From assembly GCA_034676125.1 (NCBI GenBank), contig JAUCCO010000080.1, positions 1 to 15,526 of the forward strand: a stretch of DNA of 15,526 nt, in the 5' to 3' direction. The notes below the pieces were generated by a model. That model had not been told where the DNA came from and made no database searches. It saw only the letters and a program-made list of their open reading frames with translations. This stretch comes from UBA6183 sp034676125 (lineage in GTDB: Bacteria > Bacteroidota > Bacteroidia > UKL13-3). Below are positions 1 through 7,960 of the stretch, piece after piece. How positions within the stretch are numbered: the stretch's first letter is position 1; each line of letters begins with the position of its first letter. A program made the position numbers and the translations under genes.

Positions 1-1
1 C

Positions 2-1138
2 GGTTATAAAGTTTAATCGTGCTAAATTTAAGTTTGGCGAAATATTAAAATCTACATTGTAATTATATCTACTAAAAATTAAACTGGTATTTGAAAACAT
101 GCGTGAGCTAAAATTATGATTCCAGCGCAAAGTAGCAGTTTGATTTCCCCATCCTAAACCAAATAAACTACCAGTACCTAAATTATCTCTGCCAATATAT
201 CCAGATAGAAATAGTTTGTTTTTATCATTAATAACAAAATTTGTTTTAATGTTTAAATCACCAAAATAAGCTGTTACGTCTTTTGTTTGTTCGGTTAATG
301 GAAAAAACACATCAAAGTAACTTCTGCGCCCCGAAATCATAAATGAACTTTTATCCTTTTGTATTGGACCTTCAATGGTTAATCGTGATGATAAGACTCC
401 TATTCCTCCGCTTGCACTAAACTGTTTTGAGTTTCCATCTTTCATTCTCACATCTAAAACAGAAGCTAATCTTCCTCCATAATTTGCAGGAATTCCTCCT
501 TTGTAAATTTCAAAATCTTTAATTGCATCTCCATTAAAAACAGAGAAAAAACCAACCACATGTGATGGATTATAAACTACTGCTTCATCTAGCTGTACTA
601 GGTTATGATCTACATTACCACCACGCACAATAAATAATGTATTGCCATCACCTGCTGCTTGCACACCAGGTAATAATTGTATTGCTTTAATAATATCAAC
701 TTCGCCTAATAAAATTGGAATTTTTTTCACCTCTTTAATATCCATTTTTACCACACTCATTTTTGTAGATTCTACATTAGTGGCTGTAGGTCTATCTGCC
801 GTTACAGTTAACTCTTTAAGTACTTGTTTGTCCTCACTAAGCTCAATTTTTAAACTTACATTTGTGTTGGTTAAATCAACAACCTTGGTTTGAGTAGAAA
901 ACCCAATATAAGAATAGACAATTGTGTACTTACCTTTAGGTAAATTTAGTGAATAAAACCCATACACATTTGTAGCAGTTCCTGTTTTTAACTCAGTAAT
1001 ATATACCGAAACTCCAATTAAGTCTTCGCCATTTTTAGCATCCTTTACAGTGCCGCTTAAAGTGTGTTTTGAGGTTTGTGCAAATGTGTTTACTGTTACT
1101 AAAAACAGCAGGTAAATTATTAATGGTAGTTTTTTCAC
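2..1138 (-). CDS. TonB-dependent receptor with N-terminal carboxypeptidase-regulatory-like domain (partial, C-terminus beyond left edge)
   Basis: An outer-membrane receptor that would import a substrate, or otherwise respond, using TonB energy. Only the first 379 residues lie in the window. Translation from the GTG at 1138 gives a Sec signal peptide (Lys-Lys, then a hydrophobic stretch, ending near NTFAQ at residues 17-21). A CarboxypepD_reg-like beta-sandwich follows at about 26-105 (LSGTVKDAKNGEDLIGVSV). The plug domain spans about 115-235, with LLPGV, FIVRGG and YKGGIPANYGGRL. The start of the barrel follows. GTG is chosen because an in-frame TGA lies six codons upstream and the signal peptide follows it directly. 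The plug resembles general TonB receptors rather than SusC, and no SusD-like gene is visible here. Substrate is unknown. The family call is firm; the missing barrel prevents anything finer. Confidence 0.9.
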   Translation of the reverse strand, partial: MKKLPLIIYLLFLVTVNTFAQTSKHTLSGTVKDAKNGEDLIGVSVYITELKTGTATNVYGFYSLNLPKGKYTIVYSYIGFSTQTKVVDLTNTNVSLKIELSEDKQVLKELTVTADRPTATNVESTKMSVVKMDIKEVKKIPILLGEVDIIKAIQLLPGVQAAGDGNTLFIVRGGNVDHNLVQLDEAVVYNPSHVVGFFSVFNGDAIKDFEIYKGGIPANYGGRLASVLDVRMKDGNSKQFSASGGIGVLSSRLTIEGPIQKDKSSFMISGRRSYFDVFFPLTEQTKDVTAYFGDLNIKTNFVINDKNKLFLSGYIGRDNLGTGSLFGLGWGNQTATLRWNHNFSSRMFSNTSLIFSRYNYNVDFNISPNLNLARLNFIT

Positions 1139-1311
1139 GGCTGCGAAAATACTTCAACCTACGCCATTACAAAATAAATATTAAAAACCAACTTGTTTTA
1201 TCGGTTAAAGGGTCTAAAAAATGGTTAAACAATTTATTGATGGTTAAAACAGCATAGATATTAAACCTCACAATCGATGTCAACTATAGAAAATGAAACA
1301 AGCTATATCAA

Positions 1312-2991
1312 TTAAGCATTACGAATTTTGCTATGCTTAACTCCGTACAAAAAATAAATAATCAACCCAAAACACAGCCATAATAAAAAAGCAGCCCAAT
1401 TGGTAAAGTTTAGCATGGTCATTAAATAAAAATTAGTAACCATTCCTAACACTGGAATAGCACTAAACCGCTTTAAAAATGTAAGTATACTAAGCACTAC
1501 AAATAACAACCAAAATGCCATTGCTGGCCAATTTTCGTGTTTGTGTAAGTTTGTAAATGTATTTGTATTATCAAACACTATAAATAAAAATAGACTTACT
1601 AAACACAATAACGGAACCAATAATCGACCATTTATGTATGGCACTTTAAATCCACTATGAAATTCGTTGCGGTGAGACTCCATGCGAATAACACCCGCAT
1701 TTACTACCACAAATGCAAACAATGTTCCTATACTTGATAAATCTGTTACTTCTTTTAAATTTAAAAACAAAGCCGGTATAGCCACAAAAAATCCAGTAAC
1801 TATTGTACTAAAAGCGGGAGTTTTATATTTGGGATGAATTTTACTAAAACGTTTTGGTAATAACCCATCACGACTCATGCTCATCCAAATTCTGGGTTGG
1901 CCATTCTGAAAAACCAACAATACACTAGCCATTGCAATAACAGCGCTTACGGCCACAATTCCACTCATCCAATTTAAATGTATTAAACTAAACACATGTG
2001 CAAGCGGATCTCCAACTGCAAGTTCTTTATAACTAACCATACCTGTTAGCGAAAGGGAAATAAGCATATACAAAATGGTACAAATAATAAGTGAGGCCAT
2101 CATGGCTTTGGGTAAATCTCGCTTGGGGTCTTTACATTCTTCTGCTGTAGTTGCAAGCGCATCAAAACCTATATAAGCAAAAAACACAGAGGCCACACCT
2201 TGCAAAACTCCTTTAAAACCATTGGGTGCAAATGGACTCCAATTATCTGGGTTTACATAAAATGCCCCAACAATAATTACCAATACAATTACAATTAATT
2301 TTAGCCCAACAAAATAATTTCCTACCGTTTTGGTTTCGTGCACTCCACGATATATTAAAGCCGTAATAGCAAACACAATGGCTAAAGCCGGAATATCGCA
2401 AATTATCTTAAATCCAAAAATTTCTGGTGCTGTTTGCCAAGCCAACATTTGCTCTTTTAAATAGTGTGTTAAAGTTTGGTTTGATGCCAATAAACTTGTA
2501 GCTTCTGCATAACCATTTTTTGCACTTAAATAATCCATGGTAAAATGTGCAGGTATATGCCAACCAATGCCTGACATTAGGCCAGTAAAATAATCACTCC
2601 AACTTATTGCAACTACAATATTTCCAATGGCATATTCCACTATCAATGCCCAGCCAATTATCCAGGCTATTATTTCGCCAAACGATGCATAAGCATAAGT
2701 ATAAGCACTACCCGAAATAGGAATACTACTTGCAAACTCTGCATAACTTAATGCAGAAAACGAACACGCTATTGCAATAAAAATAAACAGTAAAATTACC
2801 GCGGGACCACCGCTTGCACTTGCATTGCCTATGGTGCTAAAAATACCCGCACCAATAATAGCCGCAATACCCATAGAGGTAATATCGCGAAGGCTTAACG
2901 TTTTTTTAAGTCTATGCTCACTTTGCTGATTTTCTTCAGCCTCGTTAGCAATTTGTTGTATGGTTTTTCGTCTAAATAAATTGTTGCTCAC
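1312..2991 (-). CDS. APC-superfamily amino-acid permease, cationic amino-acid transporter (CAT) type
   Basis: An inner-membrane secondary transporter of 559 residues, with about 12 or more hydrophobic segments. A short charged cytoplasmic N-terminus (1-38) leads into the first helix with the family substrate-binding motif IIGAGIFSTIG at 45-55. The sixth-helix motif FFAYIGFDALATTAEE lies at 270-285 and is followed by the CKDPKRDLP loop, which is characteristic of the CAT/basic amino-acid group. Another conserved loop, RIWMSMSRDGLLP, is at 367-379. The predicted substrate is an amino acid, probably cationic or a broad neutral/cationic set; sequence alone does not fix it. The length fits CAT-like bacterial permeases. 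It stands alone: 173 nt separate it from the receptor gene downstream, and 52 nt separate it from the small peptide gene upstream on the same strand, so it may be read with that gene. Confidence 0.92.
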   Translation of the reverse strand: MSNNLFRRKTIQQIANEAEENQQSEHRLKKTLSLRDITSMGIAAIIGAGIFSTIGNASASGGPAVILLFIFIAIACSFSALSYAEFASSIPISGSAYTYAYASFGEIIAWIIGWALIVEYAIGNIVVAISWSDYFTGLMSGIGWHIPAHFTMDYLSAKNGYAEATSLLASNQTLTHYLKEQMLAWQTAPEIFGFKIICDIPALAIVFAITALIYRGVHETKTVGNYFVGLKLIVIVLVIIVGAFYVNPDNWSPFAPNGFKGVLQGVASVFFAYIGFDALATTAEECKDPKRDLPKAMMASLIICTILYMLISLSLTGMVSYKELAVGDPLAHVFSLIHLNWMSGIVAVSAVIAMASVLLVFQNGQPRIWMSMSRDGLLPKRFSKIHPKYKTPAFSTIVTGFFVAIPALFLNLKEVTDLSSIGTLFAFVVVNAGVIRMESHRNEFHSGFKVPYINGRLLVPLLCLVSLFLFIVFDNTNTFTNLHKHENWPAMAFWLLFVVLSILTFLKRFSAIPVLGMVTNFYLMTMLNFTNWAAFLLWLCFGLIIYFLYGVKHSKIRNA

Positions 2992-3043
2992 TGTAATTTT
3001 ATTTAGAGCAATATATATATTTTTGAAAACAGTTTACTTAGAT

Positions 3044-3184
3044 TTATTTTTTAGCAATTGGTTTTTGGTGGCTACACTTGCCACTTTCGCAACTATGACC
3101 TTGCGAACTTTTAAACACTGTTTTACCTAAATAAAATACAGCACCAGCTATAATAATTACTACTATTATCACTTGTAAATCCAT
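3044..3184 (-). CDS. 46-residue single-helix membrane peptide with Cys/His tail, FeoB-associated-like
   Basis: A small gene read directly from the minus strand, with an ATG at 3184 and a TAA at 3044-3046. Residues 3-19 form one hydrophobic helix (LQVIIVVIIIAGAVFYL). A basic junction (KTVFK) follows, then a short tail with Cys32 and Cys37 (C-x4-C) and His30 and His39, ending in lysines. This layout matches the FeoB-associated Cys-rich membrane proteins (PF12669-like), which are thought to accompany ferrous-iron transport. No feoA or feoB is visible here. It lies 56 nt downstream of the metH module and 52 nt upstream of the permease, all on the same strand. The coding call rests on the clean helix-plus-Cys architecture. 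The family assignment is an inference from layout, not from a search; a different small metal-binding membrane peptide is possible. Confidence 0.6.
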   Translation of the reverse strand: MDLQVIIVVIIIAGAVFYLGKTVFKSSQGHSCESGKCSHQKPIAKK

Positions 3185-3240
3185 ACTATTTAATTTAAAA
3201 ATATACTAATATTATAATTTAACTAGCAACACAAAATTAG

Positions 3241-4248
3241 TTAATTGTTACTCGCTGTTCCAAGCTTTCGAGGTTGGTATTTGGCAGCCATATCAGCAAT
3301 TGCTTTTATATGTTCAGGAGTAGTTCCACAACATCCACCCAAAATATTTACTAATCCCTCTTTACAAAACTCTTCAACTTGTGCAGCCATTGCTTTAGGG
3401 CTTTCATCATACTGTCCCATTTCGTTTGGTAAACCAGCATTGGGGTATGCGCTTACATAAAACGGTGCATTGGAAGATAATATTTGCAAATATGGACGTA
3501 AGGCACTTGCACCTAATGCACAATTTAAACCTACGCTTAATAATGGCGCGTGTTGCATTGATATTAAAAACGCCTCAGTTGTTTGTCCGCTTAATGTGCG
3601 ACCCGATGCATCTGTAATTGTACCGCTTACCATAATTGGATAACTTTTTCCAGTCTCTTCCATGTATTCATCAATTGCATACAAAGCAGCTTTGGCATTA
3701 AGTGTATCAAAAATAGTTTCAACCAAAAGCAAATCTACACCACCTTCTATCAAACCTTTAACTTGATATTTATATGCAGCTACCAATTGATCAAATGTAA
3801 TTGCCCTAAAACCTGGGTCGTTCACATCAGGGCTTAATGAGGCTGTACGATTTGTTGGGCCCATTGCACCAGCAACAAACCTTGGTTTATCAGGATTTTT
3901 TGCCGTATATTCATCAGCTACTTCGCGCGCAATTTTTGCAGATTGGTAGTTGATTTTCCAAACTACATCAGCTCCAAGTTCATAATCTGCTTGAGCAATA
4001 GTGGTACCACTAAAAGTATTTGTTTCTATAATATCTGCCCCTGCATCAAAATATTGGGCGTGTATTGTTTTAATAATATCTGGCCTAGTAAACGATAATA
4101 AATCGTTGTTACCTTTTAATGGCTTGGTATGATTTACTAACGACTCATCTCTAAAATCTTCTTCGGTTAAAGTATAGCGTTGTATCATGGTGCCCATTGC
4201 ACCATCTAAAATCAATATGCGGTTATTTAAAATTTCTTTAATATTCAT
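3241..4248 (-). CDS. metH: Methionine synthase homocysteine-binding module, stand-alone (split MetH N-terminal part)
   Basis: A zinc-dependent homocysteine S-methyltransferase barrel of 335 residues, equal to the first module of cobalamin-dependent MetH. It activates homocysteine as a thiolate for methylation to methionine. The N-terminal signature ILDGAMGTMIQRY is at 13-25, and ETNTFSGT at 75-82. The three zinc ligands are present: Cys243 in GLNCALGA, and Cys306-Cys307 in GGCCGTTPEH. Family knowledge: full MetH continues with folate-binding, cobalamin-binding and reactivation modules, to about 1,200 residues. Here translation stops right after the first barrel, and the 56 nt to the next gene hold no remnant of the rest. 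Bacteroidota often encode MetH in two pieces, usually adjacent, but no second piece lies in this window. Alternative: a methyltransferase using another methyl donor such as S-methylmethionine, less likely given the strong MetH-type N-terminus. Confidence 0.92.
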   Translation of the reverse strand: MNIKEILNNRILILDGAMGTMIQRYTLTEEDFRDESLVNHTKPLKGNNDLLSFTRPDIIKTIHAQYFDAGADIIETNTFSGTTIAQADYELGADVVWKINYQSAKIAREVADEYTAKNPDKPRFVAGAMGPTNRTASLSPDVNDPGFRAITFDQLVAAYKYQVKGLIEGGVDLLLVETIFDTLNAKAALYAIDEYMEETGKSYPIMVSGTITDASGRTLSGQTTEAFLISMQHAPLLSVGLNCALGASALRPYLQILSSNAPFYVSAYPNAGLPNEMGQYDESPKAMAAQVEEFCKEGLVNILGGCCGTTPEHIKAIADMAAKYQPRKLGTASNN

Positions 4249-4256
4249 AACAACTA

Positions 4257-4264
4257 CAAAAGTA
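4257..4264 (-). promoter_or_regulatory. Possible -7 element upstream of metH
   Basis: Minus-strand TACTTTTG matches the Bacteroidota -7 consensus TAnnTTTG. It ends 9 nt before the metH ATG, so transcription would start almost at the start codon and leave a very short leader. I see no convincing TTTG -33 element 19 nt upstream, so this is a weak call. Confidence 0.3.
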
Positions 4265-4326
4265 CGGATTTTAAAGGGGTATTGCTACTATTCTTAAAAG
4301 ATGATATAAAATTGTTTTGACAAAAA

Positions 4327-4339
4327 AACACTAAGTGTT
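4327..4339. promoter_or_regulatory. Perfect 6-1-6 inverted repeat in the helicase promoter region
   Basis: AACACT-A-AGTGTT is a perfect dyad. It sits 11 bp upstream of the candidate -7 element at 4351-4358, where the -33 element would be expected. A repressor or activator operator is possible, but no regulator is identified and a 13-nt palindrome can arise by chance in AT-rich DNA. Confidence 0.3.
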
Positions 4340-4350
4340 AATTATTTGCA

Positions 4351-4358
4351 TATCTTTG
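4351..4358 (+). promoter_or_regulatory. Probable -7 promoter element of the DEAD-box helicase gene
   Basis: TATCTTTG is an exact match to the Bacteroidota -7 consensus TAnnTTTG. It lies 26 nt upstream of the TTG start chosen for the helicase, predicting a leader of about 20 nt. No standard TTTG -33 box is present at 19-nt spacing; that place is taken by the dyad at 4327-4339. Confidence 0.45.
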
Positions 4359-4384
4359 CGCCTCATTTAACAAAAAATCGTACA

Positions 4385-6376
4385 TTGACAACATTTATCG
4401 ATCTTGGCTTAAACGCGTCCGTTTTAAGCGCCATCTCGGAGATGGGTTTTGAAAATCCCACCCCCATTCAGGAAAAGTCCATTCCTGTTTTTTTAGAGAA
4501 CGAAAGAGACATTCTAGGATTAGCACAAACCGGTACAGGAAAAACTGCCGCATTCGGCTTACCCCTATTGCAACTAGTAGATTTTAACGCCAAACAAACA
4601 CAGGCTTTAATTATTTGCCCAACTCGCGAACTTTGCATGCAAATTAGTCGCGATTTAACCACTTACAGCAAGCACATGCAAGGTGTTCGTATCGTATCAG
4701 TATACGGTGGAGCCAGCATCAACGGCCAAATTGAAGATTTACGCAGAGGAGCACAAATTATTGTAGCAACCCCTGGAAGACTTATTGATTTAATGAGCCG
4801 TAGGGCCGTTAATATCAAAACTATTAGCTACGTAGTGCTTGATGAAGCAGACGAAATGCTTAACATGGGTTTTAGAGAAGATATTGAAGGTATTTTATCT
4901 GTAACACCTGACGAGAAACGTGTATGTTTATTTAGTGCTACTATGCCTAAAGAAATACGCAGCATTGCTAACCAATACATGAAAAATCCGGTGGAAATTA
5001 GTGTAGGTAAAGCAAACTCAAGCAACGCAAATATTGCTCACGAGTACGCTGTAGTTCATGCCAAAGATAAATATGCTGCATTTAAGCGTATTTTAGATTT
5101 TAATAACGAAAGTTTTTACGGCATTATTTTTTGTACTACAAAACACGAAACTCAAGATATAAGCGACAAATTAATTCGTGATGGATACAATGCAGATTGT
5201 TTACATGGCGATTTAAGTCAAGGCCAACGCGAAAAGGTAATGAACCGTTTTCGTCATAAAGCCATCAAAATATTATTAGCAACTGACGTGGCAGCACGTG
5301 GTATTGATGTGAGTGATTTAACCCACGTAATACATTACCATTTGCCAGATGATATTGAAAACTATACACACCGCAGTGGTCGTACAGCTCGTGCAGGTAA
5401 ATTAGGCACATCAATTGCCTTATTAAATGTACGTGAGTTTTACCGCTTACGTGAAATAGAAAAATTAACCAACATTAAATTTAATCGCATAATGATTCCT
5501 TCTGCAATGGAAGTGCGTGATAAAAAATTGTTGGCCTTTATTGATACCATTAACGCAACAGAAATTGAAGAAACATTTTTTGATGATGTGGTAGAAAAGC
5601 ACCTAAAACCATTATTGGAGCTAGACAAAGAAGAGTTGATGAAAAAAATGCTTTCGTTAGAACTTCGTAGGTTTAGTGCCGAGTACATGAATGGACCAGA
5701 CTTAAACGTTGCAGAACGTGGCGCAACTGGTGCAAGAAATGATGGTGGTGGTAACGAAACTTATGGTTCTTCACAAGGAACTCGTTTGTTTGTTAGCATT
5801 GGTCAAAAAGACGGCTTAAATGTTGGTTCTTTAAAAGATTTTGTTTCTAAAGTAACTGAAATTCCTAATGCTAACATTTATCGTGTAGATGTAAAAGGCG
5901 TTTATTCGTTTATTAATGTTGATGCCGAGCAGGTAGAAAAAGTGATGAGCACCTTACATGGTAGCGAATACGAAGGTCGCCCGGTTCGTGTAGAAATTAG
6001 TGGTAATGATAACGCAGGCGGACGCTCACGTAGTGGTGGTGATCGCGGTGGAAGAAGCTACGGTGGAGACAGAGGTGGCGATAGAGGCGGAAGAAGCTAT
6101 GGCGGTGATAGAGGCGGTTCACGTGGTGGATACGGTGGAGATAGAGGCGGTGATCGCGGTGGAAGAAGCTACGGTGGAGACAGAGGTGGCGATAGAGGTG
6201 GAAGAAGCTTTGGCGGTGATAGAGATGGTGGATCATCACGTGGTGGAAGCACTGGTGGTGGCGAAAGAAGACGCACAACTAGTAGCGAAGGCGACCGCGG
6301 TTCACGTGGTGGCGATAGCAACTTTAGCGGAGCACGCAGACGTACCGAAGGTAGTGGCAGACGTAGAGATTTTTAA
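4385..6376 (+). CDS. DEAD-box ATP-dependent RNA helicase with DbpA RNA-binding domain and RGG tail
   Basis: An ATP-dependent RNA helicase, probably acting in ribosome assembly, mRNA decay or cold adaptation. Counting 663 residues from the TTG at 4385, the motifs are: Q motif GFENPTPIQ (22-30), Walker A AQTGTGKT (47-54), PTREL (79-83), TPGR (129-132), DEAD (153-156), SAT (184-186), ATDVAARGID (299-308) and HRSGRTARAG (329-338). Residues about 466-539 form a DbpA/CsdA-type RRM-like domain. Residues 540-663 are a low-complexity tail of YGGDRGG and RGG repeats ending in Arg-rich clusters. An upstream in-frame TTG at 4346 would add 13 residues but spans the probable -7 element, and the N-terminus LTTFIDLGLN fits the family start well. 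DeaD/CsdA and DbpA are both possible relatives; I leave the symbol open. The gene stands alone and ends in its own terminator. Confidence 0.95.
   Translation: MTTFIDLGLNASVLSAISEMGFENPTPIQEKSIPVFLENERDILGLAQTGTGKTAAFGLPLLQLVDFNAKQTQALIICPTRELCMQISRDLTTYSKHMQGVRIVSVYGGASINGQIEDLRRGAQIIVATPGRLIDLMSRRAVNIKTISYVVLDEADEMLNMGFREDIEGILSVTPDEKRVCLFSATMPKEIRSIANQYMKNPVEISVGKANSSNANIAHEYAVVHAKDKYAAFKRILDFNNESFYGIIFCTTKHETQDISDKLIRDGYNADCLHGDLSQGQREKVMNRFRHKAIKILLATDVAARGIDVSDLTHVIHYHLPDDIENYTHRSGRTARAGKLGTSIALLNVREFYRLREIEKLTNIKFNRIMIPSAMEVRDKKLLAFIDTINATEIEETFFDDVVEKHLKPLLELDKEELMKKMLSLELRRFSAEYMNGPDLNVAERGATGARNDGGGNETYGSSQGTRLFVSIGQKDGLNVGSLKDFVSKVTEIPNANIYRVDVKGVYSFINVDAEQVEKVMSTLHGSEYEGRPVRVEISGNDNAGGRSRSGGDRGGRSYGGDRGGDRGGRSYGGDRGGSRGGYGGDRGGDRGGRSYGGDRGGDRGGRSFGGDRDGGSSRGGSTGGGERRRTTSSEGDRGSRGGDSNFSGARRRTEGSGRRRDF
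6035..6222 (+). repeat. 111-bp tandem unit within the helicase RGG tail
   Basis: Bases 6035-6111 recur at 6146-6222, a 111-bp (37-codon) offset with only three mismatches over 77 bp. Shorter GGAGACAGAGGTGG-like units lie inside. The repeat keeps the reading frame and encodes GGDRGGRSYGG units. Near-identity at the DNA level, including third positions, suggests recent duplication or slippage rather than selection on protein sequence alone. Confidence 0.85.
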
Positions 6377-6397
6377 TTAATTTTAAAATATAATTTC

Positions 6398-6432
6398 AAA
6401 AACGTCCTCGAAATTCGAGGACGTTTTTTTTT
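6398..6432 (+). terminator. Strong intrinsic terminator of the helicase gene
   Basis: A perfect 13-bp stem (6398-6410 with 6416-6428) has a 5-nt AAATT loop. Its GC-rich core is CGTCCTCG/CGAGGACG, and a run of nine Ts follows from 6424. It lies 22 nt after the helicase stop. The A-run on the 5' side could also give weaker termination on the other strand. Confidence 0.93.
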
Positions 6433-6535
6433 GCTTAAATAATTGATTGTGGAAAAAGTGGTATGAAAAAATTACACTTGAATACTAAAAGGAATTATTT
6501 CGAACAATTTATATTATAAAACAATTTGATTTAAC

Positions 6536-6567
6536 AAAAACAGCGAGGCTAATTAGTCTCGCTTTTT
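6536..6567 (-). terminator. Intrinsic terminator of the panC-lutB pair
   Basis: A 9-bp stem with one G-T pair (6542-6550 with 6555-6563) has an AATT loop. Read on the minus strand it begins right after the lutB stop codon and is followed by five Ts. The opposite side also has a T-run, so it may act in both directions and back up the helicase terminator. Confidence 0.85.
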
Positions 6568-7936
6568 ATTGTCCAAATCTTTCGCGCCAAAGTTGATTAA
6601 ATGATTTATCGGCCAACTTAGGAAACTCTCGTCTTTCGCCCCACTCTGTTTTAAAAAACTGCTTAAGCATAAAAGCTTTTATCGAATTGCTTTTGTTTAA
6701 GTTTTTGCGGCTTAACATAAATTTTTTCCAACTATACCACATCAACTTTTCTCCATTTTTTACGTGGCCTTGATGCACTACATCTTTACGGTTATGCAAT
6801 AAATGATTATGAATATCAATTTTAACAGGGCACACTTCGGTACATTTACCACAAATTGGGCTTGCGTAGCTTAAATGTTTATATTCATCAATACCAAACT
6901 GATGTTGTGCCCAAACAGCGCCTATTGGTCCTTTGTTGCTTCCACCATAAGCATGGCCGCCTATATTTTGAAACACTGGGCACACATTTGAACATGCGCC
7001 ACAACTAATACATCCTAATGCTTCCCTTTGGTCGTGCTGAGCTAGTATATTACTTCTGCCATTATCAACCAAAACTACATAAAATTCTTTTGGACCATCA
7101 ACTTCAGTGGCAGGTTTAGGACCAATAATAGAATTATAAGTTGACAGTTTTTGTCCGCTGCTATAGGTGCTAAATAAGCTAAAAAATAATTCTACATCAT
7201 TAATAGAGGGTATTACCTTTTCGATACCAGCCACAATTATTAATGCTTGCTGAACAGAGGTACACAAACGTGCACTTCCATCATTTTCTGAAATTGCAAC
7301 CATACCAGAATCTGCAATTAAAAAATTGGCCCCAGTTATGGCAACATTTGCTTTATTAATTTTTCCACGAAGGGCTGTATCAATATCTGCAACTATTTCT
7401 TGCGGATCAGCATCAATTGATGTGCTTATTTTATCATTAAGTAACTGGGTAATTTCAAGCTTGGTTTTATGCATAGCCGGAGTAACCAAGTGGTAAGGCT
7501 GTTCGTTGGCTGCATCATTAATGTATTCACCTATATTTGTTTCAACAACTTCAATACCTTTTGCACGTAAATATGTATTTAAACCTATTTCGTTTGTTAT
7601 GGTACTTTGCGATTTAATAACTAATTGCGTATTTAACTTTTTTAATACCGTTTCAATTTCAGCTAATGCACCTTTAGCATCATCGGCCCAAAGCACTTTA
7701 CCACCTTTACGAATCACGTTCGATTCAAACTCGATTAAATACTTATCTAAATTTTCGGTTACTTTCCATTTAAAATATGCGGCTCTATCACGCGCCAATT
7801 CTAAATTAGCAAATTGCTTTTTAGCATGCACAAATGCATTTTCGTAACTGTGCACATTTAATTGCATACGGTTACGGTGTTCGCGATTAAACGCAAACTT
7901 TTCGGCTTCAACTAAAAATTCATCTTGCTTACGCAT
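6566..7936 (-). CDS. lutB: LutB-like iron-sulfur protein (LUD domain plus two 4Fe-4S motifs)
   Basis: A cytoplasmic iron-sulfur oxidoreductase subunit of 456 residues. In the LutABC complex, LutB takes part in oxidising L-lactate to pyruvate. A LUD-type domain covers about 70-290. The first cluster motif is CISCGACSNVCP (Cys309, 312, 315, 319), followed by the family segment GGHAYGG and GPIGAVW. The second motif is CGKCTEVCPVKIDIH (Cys362, 365, 369). The C-terminal part (about 380-450) fits the LutB C-terminal domain. Length is normal. It starts 24 nt after the panC stop on the same strand and ends at a terminator, so it is probably co-transcribed with panC. Neither lutA nor lutC is in the window, so either they lie elsewhere or this protein has another partner. 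The family is clear; lactate as substrate is an inference. Confidence 0.9.
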   Translation of the reverse strand: MRKQDEFLVEAEKFAFNREHRNRMQLNVHSYENAFVHAKKQFANLELARDRAAYFKWKVTENLDKYLIEFESNVIRKGGKVLWADDAKGALAEIETVLKKLNTQLVIKSQSTITNEIGLNTYLRAKGIEVVETNIGEYINDAANEQPYHLVTPAMHKTKLEITQLLNDKISTSIDADPQEIVADIDTALRGKINKANVAITGANFLIADSGMVAISENDGSARLCTSVQQALIIVAGIEKVIPSINDVELFFSLFSTYSSGQKLSTYNSIIGPKPATEVDGPKEFYVVLVDNGRSNILAQHDQREALGCISCGACSNVCPVFQNIGGHAYGGSNKGPIGAVWAQHQFGIDEYKHLSYASPICGKCTEVCPVKIDIHNHLLHNRKDVVHQGHVKNGEKLMWYSWKKFMLSRKNLNKSNSIKAFMLKQFFKTEWGERREFPKLADKSFNQLWRERFGQ

Positions 7937-7960
7937 TGCATCAAAGTAAAGTAATTTTTT

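Noticed and set aside
1069..1257. 62-residue plus-strand frame at the receptor N-terminus
   Set aside because: It overlaps the receptor signal-peptide coding region and AT-rich intergenic DNA and has no protein-like features of its own.
4249..4384. SAM or cobalamin riboswitch ahead of metH
   Set aside because: The divergent gap is short and shared with the helicase promoter; no box-like conserved core is seen.
4346..4384. Helicase start at the upstream TTG (13 extra residues)
   Set aside because: The added codons cover the probable -7 promoter element, and the family N-terminus fits the TTG at 4385.
6035..6222. CRISPR-like or mobile repeat
   Set aside because: The repeat is in frame within the helicase tail, with no unique spacers, so it is a coding repeat.
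6000..6380. 126-residue frame overlapping the helicase tail, and a 93-residue antisense frame at 5997-6278
   Set aside because: Both are low-complexity by-products of the GGT/GGA/CGT-rich repeat; the RGG frame is the continuation of a clear helicase.
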